From positions 1 through 28,340 of the forward strand of contig JAUIKX010000003.1 of the NCBI GenBank assembly GCA_030430515.1: a stretch of 28,340 bases of DNA. Direction: 5' to 3'. Source of the stretch: Gammaproteobacteria bacterium (GTDB lineage Bacteria; Pseudomonadota; Gammaproteobacteria; Pseudomonadales; Azotimanducaceae). The notes beneath the pieces were generated by a model, which worked only from the letters and a program-made list of their open reading frames with translations, was not told where the DNA came from and did not search any database. The position numbers and the translations under genes are program-made. Below, piece after piece: positions 23,544 through 28,340 of the stretch (its first letter is position 1; the number at the start of each line of letters is the position of its first letter).

Positions 23544-24035
23544 GTGAAAAGGATATACACACTGCTAATGATGGTCTGGCTGTCCGCCACGGCGACAGCC
23601 GAGTCCTCCGGTGGCGCCTGGGAGGTGCAGTCGGACACCTATGAGATTCTTCTGGAAGAACGCCAGGTCACCTACCGCGGCAACGTCATCGCCGAGCAGG
23701 GCGAGTACCGCATCAAAGCCGACCGCCTGCGCGCGTTCTTCAACGAGCGCAATGAAGTCATCCGCATGGAGGCGCACGGCACCAGCGCCGGGCAGGCGGA
23801 GCTCGAAAACCTCACCCGCGAGCCCAGAACCGAGCTCTTCGGCGACTCTCTGTACTACAATCTGAACGATGCACAAGTTACTGCACGCGGCAACACGACG
23901 TTCTCGCAGGGTCACGACACACTCAACGCGCACGAACTCACCTACAACCTCACCGAAGAACGGGTGGTGGCCAACCGCAATGCAGAAGAACGGGTTCGCG
24001 TGGTGCTCTACACCGAAGGCAGCATCACGCCTTAG
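23544..24035 (+). CDS. lptA: LptA-like periplasmic LPS transport protein (OstA-like domain)
   Basis: A protein of about 163 residues. An N-terminal signal peptide VKRIYTLLMMVWLSATATA is followed by the OstA-like beta-jellyroll repeat pattern: YEILLEERQVTYRGNVIAEQG, YRIKADRLRAFFNERNEVIRMEAHG, LFGDSLYYNLNDAQVTARGN and DTLNAHELTYNLTEERVVA. LptA forms the periplasmic bridge that carries LPS from the inner-membrane LptB2FGC complex to LptDE. It is shorter than E. coli LptA (185 residues). No lptB or lptC is adjacent, which is unusual. The start is uncertain: GTG 23544 gives a clean signal peptide, while GTG 23526 adds six residues. A TATAGT hexamer at 23532-23537 would place a transcript start at GTG 23544. 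It lies 58 bp after ilvD. Confidence 0.8.
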   Translation: MKRIYTLLMMVWLSATATAESSGGAWEVQSDTYEILLEERQVTYRGNVIAEQGEYRIKADRLRAFFNERNEVIRMEAHGTSAGQAELENLTREPRTELFGDSLYYNLNDAQVTARGNTTFSQGHDTLNAHELTYNLTEERVVANRNAEERVRVVLYTEGSITP

Positions 24036-24390
24036 CGCTTTCGTCTGTGCAGCGCTTCTAGGCGCATGCAGCGAGCGCGAAGTCATGGAGTTCACCCTGG
24101 AGCAGTCGCTCAAGCTGGCTCTCGAAGGACAGTGCGACGACGCCCCCCCCTGCCTTGAAGCTCTCGAAGCTCAGCTTGGCCCCTGTATCAGAAGCAACAA
24201 AGACATCGACGCCGTGGTGGCTTCTGCCGGCCGGAACGAGGAGCTCAGCCAGAAAGTCGCCATCGACGTGGCCAGCTGCATCGTCGATGAAGATGGAAAT
24301 CCCTACTTTTTCGCCGGTCTGGACAACATTGAATATGCGGGTGATCAGCCGGATACCGCAGCTGCACCTGCCACAGTGATACCGCGCTGA
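23980..24390 (+). CDS. Putative small lipoprotein overlapping lptA
   Basis: A 136-residue protein read in a different frame from the lptA end. No start codon exists between the lptA stop and the lipobox, so the ATG at 23980, 56 bases inside lptA, is the only plausible start. The N-terminus has lysines and arginine, then LSAFVCAALLGAC, a good lipobox with the lipidated cysteine at residue 30. The mature part is acidic, with CDDAPPCLEALEAQLGPC and a later VASCIVDEDG, so four further cysteines could form disulfides in the periplasm. A GGTGG about 11 bases before the ATG may be the ribosome-binding site. The family is not recognised. The overlap suggests coupling with lptA and perhaps an envelope role. 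Confidence 0.65.
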   Translation: MQKNGFAWCSTPKAASRLSAFVCAALLGACSEREVMEFTLEQSLKLALEGQCDDAPPCLEALEAQLGPCIRSNKDIDAVVASAGRNEELSQKVAIDVASCIVDEDGNPYFFAGLDNIEYAGDQPDTAAAPATVIPR

Positions 24391-24408
24391 CAGTCACCGG
24401 GCACTTTT

Positions 24409-24996
24409 CTAACGCAGGAAGCGCGTAATCAGCTCGTTCAGCATCTTTCGATCAGCCTGCCAGTGCCGGGTAAACAGCTGATCGCGCACGCTCAGACTCG
24501 CCACCCCATGCACGCCGCTCCAGAGCGCCCGTGCACGCAGTTCCAGCGTCTCGGCATCAGCCTCGGGCCAGATCACAGACATCTGCTGAGTGACGAGCGC
24601 AAACAAAGCATCCACCCGCTCCTGAACATGACCGGGCGCATCTTCGCCATGCGGCACGTGCGAGGTGAACATCAAAGCAAAGCGGTTGGGGTGGGACGCT
24701 GCGTAGTTGAGGTAGGCATAGCCCATCTCGAGCACGGCGTCGATGGGCGTTTCCGCGCTTGCCGCGGCGGCGCCGAGCTGAGTTTCCAGCTGCGCCAGGT
24801 TGACCGCGTTGACGTGCAGAAAGATATCGTTGAGGTTGGCAAAACGCTGGTAGAGGGTACCCGGTGTATAGCCGATGCGATCGGCGATCTTCCGGGCGGT
24901 GACCCGACCCGGCCCCAGTTCGTCGACCAGGTGCCGGGTCGCATCGATGACGAGCTCGGCGAGCTCTTCCTTGCTGTGGTCGTTACGTCTGGCCAT
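24409..24996 (-). CDS. TetR/AcrR-family transcriptional regulator
   Basis: A 195-residue repressor-type protein. The N-terminal helix-turn-helix is clear: VTARKIADRIGYTPGTLYQRFANLNDIFLHV at about 31-62. The C-terminal ligand domain contains ASHPNRFALMFTSHVPHG and RARALWSGVHGVASLSV, the pattern of the WHG-type TetR C-terminal domain. It is the third gene of the minus-strand run led by the PspA-like gene, 21 bp after the membrane-protein gene. A perfect inverted repeat lies in that gap. It probably represses its own operon through the AT-rich boxes near 26939-26993 or through the repeat just upstream. Which site it uses, and its ligand, are unknown. Confidence 0.92.
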   Translation of the reverse strand: MARRNDHSKEELAELVIDATRHLVDELGPGRVTARKIADRIGYTPGTLYQRFANLNDIFLHVNAVNLAQLETQLGAAAASAETPIDAVLEMGYAYLNYAASHPNRFALMFTSHVPHGEDAPGHVQERVDALFALVTQQMSVIWPEADAETLELRARALWSGVHGVASLSVRDQLFTRHWQADRKMLNELITRFLR

Positions 24997-25006
24997 CAGC
25001 CGAGCT

Positions 25007-25020
25007 TAACGGTTTCGTTA
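25007..25020. promoter_or_regulatory. Inverted repeat just upstream of the TetR gene
   Basis: TAACG - GTTT - CGTTA is a perfect 5-bp inverted repeat with a 4-base centre, ending 10 bases before the TetR start and overlapping the membrane-protein stop codon. It could be an autoregulatory operator. It is short, so chance is possible. Confidence 0.35.
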
Positions 25021-26292
25021 GCGCCATGCAGACACTTCCTTCAAGCCGCCGCGCATACGACCCAGCATCGCCGCGCCATACCTTTCAAGGACTGAAGCAA
25101 GTACGACCAGCAACACGCCGCCAGCAGCGAGCGACAACCAGCTGTTCACCTCGATATGCGTCAACGCCTCGACAACGGCAATTCCCACACCACCCACGGC
25201 CAACATGGCGCCCGGCACAAAGGTCTCCCGCTCCCGGTAGACAAAACCCCAGGCCGCGAGCACGCCGCCCACCGCAGTGAGCACCAGGGCACCGGTAAAC
25301 GTCGTGTTATCCGCCAGCTGAGACACCACCGGACCAGCAGCGATGACTACGGCGAAAACGCGAAGCGGTTGCGTGAGTTTGCAGGTGCAGCGCGCCAGGG
25401 TCAGAGCCAACATAACCACAGGCACAGCCACGGCATATTGACCAGACAGCGACTCGACAGACCAGAGTTCTCCCGCGAGCACCAGCCATGCCAGACTACC
25501 GATCAACGCGGCCGACACTGCGACGACATCGCGCATCAGACCGCGATGCATCCAGACGAGCGCCAGGCCCAAGCCGGCTCCGGAGACGAACAGCACCAGC
25601 AGAGCGGCACCGGCCACATCATCGACGTGGAAGCCATGCCGGACCAGCGCAATACTCAGCGGCAGCGCGAGCAGCGCGCGTGCGCCATAACCTTCCAGCG
25701 TATTTGCGGTGGGCAACAACCTGAACTGGTATCGCTCCATGCAGAACCAGATGGACGCCAAAGCGACGAGAACCAGTATCGCGGAAATGCCGCTCCGCAT
25801 GGGCAGCAGCAATAGAGCTGCCGCCAGACCGTAAGCCCACGTCAGGTTACGAGCAACGCTGCGCTGCAGCACCGAAAATGCAGTGAAAGCCACCGGCACG
25901 AAGAGCACGGCGGTGACAAGGCCAGTGACGAGCGTCGATCCAGCGGTGACGTGCGAAAAATCGATCCAGAAACCCGTGCCCCCACCATTGAGGAGCTCAT
26001 GCAGCATCCCCGCAATTTGCGATACCTGCACGACCAGGGCCCCACCAGCCAGCGCAAAACACAATCTTGCGCTCTTAGCATCGTCGAACCATCGACGTAC
26101 CATCACCCCGGCACCGGCAAGACCGCCAACCAGGGCAATGTAGACCCACTGGCGCAGTTCGATACCGATATAGTCGATACCCTGCAACATATACACCACG
26201 GCGCTGAGCAGTATGGCGCCCGCTCCGGCTCCACGAAGTATCGAGGCAACCCTGCTCGGTTCCTCCACCTCCACATTCTGCACGGCTTCCAT
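25018..26292 (-). CDS. Polytopic inner-membrane protein of unknown family
   Basis: A 424-residue, strongly hydrophobic protein with roughly 13-14 candidate membrane segments, for example near 22-38, 50-66, 76-92, 122-142, 152-185, 228-248, 256-275, 286-302, 334-352, 360-378 and 385-403. The loops are short and the C-terminal tail is basic (RMRGGLKEVSAWR). No transporter or enzyme motif is recognised. A lone CTC pair and a WMH turn are not diagnostic. The start is taken as the ATG at 26292, which has GGAGG seven bases upstream; a GTG one codon earlier is the alternative. It directly follows the PspA-like gene, sharing its stop region, so the two products probably act together at the inner membrane. 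Family assignment would need a profile search. Confidence 0.75.
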   Translation of the reverse strand: MEAVQNVEVEEPSRVASILRGAGAGAILLSAVVYMLQGIDYIGIELRQWVYIALVGGLAGAGVMVRRWFDDAKSARLCFALAGGALVVQVSQIAGMLHELLNGGGTGFWIDFSHVTAGSTLVTGLVTAVLFVPVAFTAFSVLQRSVARNLTWAYGLAAALLLLPMRSGISAILVLVALASIWFCMERYQFRLLPTANTLEGYGARALLALPLSIALVRHGFHVDDVAGAALLVLFVSGAGLGLALVWMHRGLMRDVVAVSAALIGSLAWLVLAGELWSVESLSGQYAVAVPVVMLALTLARCTCKLTQPLRVFAVVIAAGPVVSQLADNTTFTGALVLTAVGGVLAAWGFVYRERETFVPGAMLAVGGVGIAVVEALTHIEVNSWLSLAAGGVLLVVLASVLERYGAAMLGRMRGGLKEVSAWR

Positions 26293-26294
26293 CA

Positions 26295-26927
26295 CTACAC
26301 CTCCCCGGTCATTTCACTGAGCATCGCACGCAGCTCGGCCTCGTCTTCGCTCGCATCGAGCGCCTGCTCGAAAGCATCTGCGGAAGGCGCATCGTCGACC
26401 TCTTCCGCCCGGTACTCATCACGCACAACCTGCGCCTCCCATCGATCGAACAACCCCTCGACCATCGCCGGGTCAGCGCTCACCCGACCTCCCAACGCCT
26501 TGCTGCGCGCTCCACGCGCACTCAGGCCAACCTTGCGCAAGCGCAGCGATCGCAGCCGCGCTTCCACCTTCTCCAGATCGCGCGCAATCTGATCGCGCAA
26601 CGCCTGCTCCTCTTCCAATTGTCGGGTGAGTCCCTGCACCAGACGCTCCGCGGCCCGCATACGGCGCACGCACTCCAGCGCTCGAGCCTCGTCTTCGCGA
26701 GCCAGTTTCACGGCTCGCTCGCGCCAGCGATCACGTACGCGCTCCTGAGTTGCTCGATCTTCTGTCAGGCGGCTGATCTGGCTGTCCAGACGCTTACCCT
26801 GCACTTTCAGTTGCGCGGCGCAGGTGGTGACTTCGCGGATGAGCGATTCAGCCACGGCTTCGTGATTTTCAACCTGATCGACGAAGCGCTCGAATACAGC
26901 CCCGGCAGTTGCGAAAAATCGTTTCAT
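26295..26927 (-). CDS. PspA/IM30-like coiled-coil protein
   Basis: A 210-residue, highly charged helical protein whose layout parallels PspA/Vipp1 (bacterial ESCRT-III). It has a short amphipathic start MKRFFATAGAVFERFVDQVENHE, a long coiled coil at about 25-145 with DRWRERAVKLA at the place of the PspA WQEKAELAL stretch, and a C-terminal FDRWEAQV helix followed by an acidic EDEAELRAMLSEM tail. PspA proteins coat and stabilise stressed inner membranes and in enterobacteria bind the activator PspF. The similarity is by eye, so the assignment is moderate. The ATG has AAAGGA seven to eight bases upstream. It heads the operon with the polytopic membrane protein and the TetR gene. No pspB, pspC or pspF is nearby. 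Confidence 0.75.
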   Translation of the reverse strand: MKRFFATAGAVFERFVDQVENHEAVAESLIREVTTCAAQLKVQGKRLDSQISRLTEDRATQERVRDRWRERAVKLAREDEARALECVRRMRAAERLVQGLTRQLEEEQALRDQIARDLEKVEARLRSLRLRKVGLSARGARSKALGGRVSADPAMVEGLFDRWEAQVVRDEYRAEEVDDAPSADAFEQALDASEDEAELRAMLSEMTGEV

Positions 26928-26938
26928 ATCGGCTTCCT

Positions 26939-26958
26939 TTAAATAAACATCGTTTAAT
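26939..26958. promoter_or_regulatory. Operator-like box 2 of the PspA-like operon
   Basis: TTAAATAAACATCGTTTAAT has the form TTAAA-N9-TTTAA. It is the inverted copy of the box at 26974-26993, with 18 of 20 positions equal. It abuts the AAAGGA ribosome-binding site of the PspA-like gene, so a protein bound here could block transcript elongation or initiation. Confidence 0.6.
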
Positions 26959-26961
26959 TGA

Positions 26962-26997
26962 GGGGGCCAGAATATTAAACAATGTTCATTTAATCAA
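26962..26997 (-). promoter_or_regulatory. Candidate sigma-70 promoter of the PspA-like operon
   Basis: On the minus strand TTGATT (26997-26992) and TATTCT (26974-26969) are spaced by exactly 17 bp; each matches consensus at four of six positions. Operator-like box 1 fills the spacer. The expected start near 26962 gives a leader of about 35 bases. Confidence 0.45.
26974..26993. promoter_or_regulatory. Operator-like box 1 of the PspA-like operon
   Basis: ATTAAACAATGTTCATTTAA contains TTAAA-N9-TTTAA and lies between the candidate -35 and -10 elements, the usual place for a TetR-type operator. Its inverted near-copy lies 35 bp away, centre to centre. Confidence 0.6.
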
Positions 26998-27047
26998 CCC
27001 GTGGAGATTTCGAACATGTAAGAAGTGAGTAAGGCGTCACACCGACA

Positions 27048-27062
27048 GGCGACTGACTCGCC
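27048..27062 (-). terminator. Short hairpin after the hemE-vanZ operon
   Basis: GGCGA - five-base loop - TCGCC forms a perfect 5-bp stem beginning nine bases after the last stop codon of the hemE run. No run of T follows on the transcribed strand, so if it terminates it is weak or Rho-assisted. Confidence 0.25.
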
Positions 27063-27070
27063 CGGCCAGA

Positions 27071-27475
27071 CTACTCCTCGTGGTAGATCTCGAGCCGCAC
27101 GGGCACCGACTGGGAGCGATCGATCATCAGAGAGATCACCTTGTCTCCCCAACCGTACTTCTGCGCGGTGAGGGCGTTAATCTCGTCCCGAAGCGCCACC
27201 TCGGGATGCGCCGTGTACGCCGCCCGATGCGCACCCCGCTCGACGCCAACATGATTATTGGCTTTGACCCTTGCGAACCAACCCGCCTGAGGAGTACCCG
27301 CCCGCAGGTACTGCGAACCCTCGAAGTCGACAACCCACAGCCTTGTCTCCGTGACGGCCCCACTGCCATCAGTGGTCGACAGCACAACGACTTCGCCGCT
27401 TTCAGAGGCGACGAATTGCAGTACGAATACCCCCACTACCAGAACCACCACGGCTACGATCAACTTTCTAATCAT
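27071..27475 (-). CDS. Small membrane-anchored protein, possibly DUF2255/nitroreductase-like beta barrel
   Basis: A 134-residue protein with one N-terminal membrane segment (about 5-24, IVAVVVLVVGVFVLQFV) and a soluble domain expected in the periplasm or at the membrane surface. The pattern of strands in ETRLWVVDFEGSQYLRAG, followed by WFARVKANNHVGVERG and a helix with LRDEINALTAQKYGWGD, resembles the split-barrel flavin-binding fold of DUF2255/deazaflavin nitroreductase relatives. This is a tentative fold guess. The ATG overlaps the vanZ-like end by eight bases, with GGGAG upstream. It is the last gene after hemE and the VanZ-like gene. No function is assigned. Confidence 0.7.
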   Translation of the reverse strand: MIRKLIVAVVVLVVGVFVLQFVASESGEVVVLSTTDGSGAVTETRLWVVDFEGSQYLRAGTPQAGWFARVKANNHVGVERGAHRAAYTAHPEVALRDEINALTAQKYGWGDKVISLMIDRSQSVPVRLEIYHEE

Positions 27476-27857
27476 CTCGCTCTCCCATTCCCAACTGCTT
27501 CAGTACACGACCTGTCAGCGACTCTGCCGTTTCAGCGAACAAAAGGACCAGCAGCAGGCCAACGCCGATTCCGACCGCGTCGACGAAGACATCACCCAGC
27601 TCGGCAAACCGCGCCTCCGTCTGACCCTGCACCAACTCGATCGCCACGCCATAGACCAGCATCCAGATTGCTGGTGAAAGATAACCCCTGGCGAAATGCG
27701 CAACCGAACAGAGAAATGTGAGTGTGGAAAATGCAAACCCGTGCAGCAACACGTCACTGAAGTGGGCAACAGCGTCTGGCGGGCTCGGGGTGAGGGCCAG
27801 GTAGGTACAGGCGGCTAGCGCGACCCAGAACCCGGCCACCCACAGCCGGCGGTTCAC
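27468..27857 (-). CDS. VanZ-like small membrane protein
   Basis: A 129-residue protein with about four membrane segments near 7-25, 37-55, 60-76 and 90-108. It shows the VanZ-family pattern: LALTPSPPD after the first helix, HFSDVLLHGFAFSTLTFL, and IELVQGQTEARFAELGDVFVDAVGIGVGLL, where the acidic ELVQ...RFAELGDVFVDAVG block is the family hallmark. VanZ gives low-level teicoplanin resistance in enterococci, but most bacterial homologues have no known function and resistance should not be inferred. The start is a GTG overlapping the hemE stop as GTGA, so translation is probably coupled to hemE. Confidence 0.85.
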   Translation of the reverse strand: MNRRLWVAGFWVALAACTYLALTPSPPDAVAHFSDVLLHGFAFSTLTFLCSVAHFARGYLSPAIWMLVYGVAIELVQGQTEARFAELGDVFVDAVGIGVGLLLVLLFAETAESLTGRVLKQLGMGERDD

Positions 27858-28340
27858 CGTTGGCTTGCCTCGTGGACGTAATCAACGAGCCGTTTGACGT
27901 TCTCCACCGGCGTCTCGGGAATGATGCCGTGGCCGAGGTTGAAGATGTGGCCCGGTTTGCCAGCCGCTTCATCGAGCACCTCCTGAGCCTGGCGCTCAAC
28001 GGTGGCTGCATCTGCACAGAGCACGATGGGGTCGAGATTACCCTGCACCGCCCGACAGCCGAGACGCTGCCAGGTGGCACCGAGCGGCGTGCGCCAGTCG
28101 AATGCGATGACATCAGGGCCGAGTGCGGCCACGTCGTCCAGAAGGTGGCCGTTGCCGGTGCCGAAATAGATGACCGGCAGATCCGGCGCCAGCTGCTTCA
28201 GGCCCTGGATCAGCCGCCCGGTATGCGCGCTGGCATAGCGGCGGAAATCGCTGACGCTCAAGTTGCCCACCCAGGTGTCGAACAGCTGCACCGCATCCAC
28301 GCCGGCTTCGATCTGCAGACGCAGGTAGTCCAGAACCTGC
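27854..28340 (-). CDS. hemE: Uroporphyrinogen decarboxylase, C-terminal part
   Basis: The last 162 codons of hemE; the gene continues beyond the right edge. The enzyme decarboxylates the four acetate side chains of uroporphyrinogen III to coproporphyrinogen III in heme synthesis. Recognisable blocks are AGVDAVQLFDTWVGNLS, PVIYFGTGNGHLLDD, GPDVIAFDWRTPLGATW, AVQGNLDPIVL and HIFNLGHGIIPETPVENVKRLVDYVH, which line the active site in known HemE structures. The reading frame is open to the window edge. It is followed by the VanZ-like gene through a four-base overlap. Confidence 0.96.
   Translation of the reverse strand, partial: QVLDYLRLQIEAGVDAVQLFDTWVGNLSVSDFRRYASAHTGRLIQGLKQLAPDLPVIYFGTGNGHLLDDVAALGPDVIAFDWRTPLGATWQRLGCRAVQGNLDPIVLCADAATVERQAQEVLDEAAGKPGHIFNLGHGIIPETPVENVKRLVDYVHEASQR

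Noticed and set aside
27468..27857. Glycopeptide resistance from the VanZ-like gene
   Set aside because: VanZ-like proteins are widespread without any resistance role, no other van gene is present, and the gene is coupled to hemE.
1..28340. Mobile elements, phage genes, tRNA/rRNA genes and CRISPR arrays
   Set aside because: No transposase, integrase, terminal repeats, clover-leaf sequence or regularly spaced repeats were seen, and nearly all sequence is taken up by well-supported genes.

Overview
The window is about 60% GC and densely packed, with almost no gaps over 130 bp. It looks like a chromosomal stretch of a gammaproteobacterium. The order glnE - ilvE - waaF - waaC - waaG - LPS kinase - carbamoyltransferase - glycosyltransferase matches, from memory, the LPS core locus of Pseudomonas aeruginosa. 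The species cannot be named from the sequence. No rRNA, tRNA, CRISPR array, insertion sequence or phage gene was seen.

Layout. (1) Positions 1-4671, minus strand: a CoA-acylating aldehyde dehydrogenase, a B12-dependent methylmalonyl-CoA mutase, its GTPase chaperone MeaB, and the first 39 codons of hldE (LPS heptose synthesis). A good candidate promoter lies just upstream. (2) Positions 4749-6176: a hotdog thioesterase and an LpxL/HtrB-type lipid A acyltransferase, divergently oriented. (3) Positions 6170-19198, minus strand: a continuous run of ten genes with gaps of 33 bp or less and many overlaps. It encodes an orphan GspE/PilB-type ATPase, glnE, ilvE, waaF, waaC, waaG, a protein with two kinase modules, a NodU-type carbamoyltransferase, a GT4 glycosyltransferase and a small membrane protein. 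(4) Positions 19324-24390, plus strand: argE, argA, ilvD, an LptA-like periplasmic protein and a small lipoprotein whose start lies inside lptA. (5) Positions 24409-26927, minus strand: a probable operon of a PspA/IM30-like coiled-coil protein, a polytopic membrane protein of unknown family and a TetR regulator. Two inverted AT-rich boxes lie in its promoter. (6) Positions 27071-28340, minus strand: hemE (cut by the window end), a VanZ-like protein and a small membrane-anchored protein.

How the genes fit together. The LPS theme recurs: heptose supply (hldE), lipid A acylation (lpxL-like), core assembly and decoration (waaF, waaC, waaG, kinase, carbamoyltransferase, GT4) and probably LPS transport (lptA-like). 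Nitrogen and amino-acid metabolism is interleaved (glnE, ilvE, ilvD, argE, argA). The two least conventional modules are the acylating aldehyde dehydrogenase joined to methylmalonyl-CoA mutase, and the PspA-like/membrane/TetR cassette. The second is the best candidate for an undescribed system.

Start codons. Many genes start with TTG or GTG, and several junctions are four-base NTGA overlaps, so translational coupling appears common. Start choices below were checked by reading the codon and its upstream ribosome-binding sequence.
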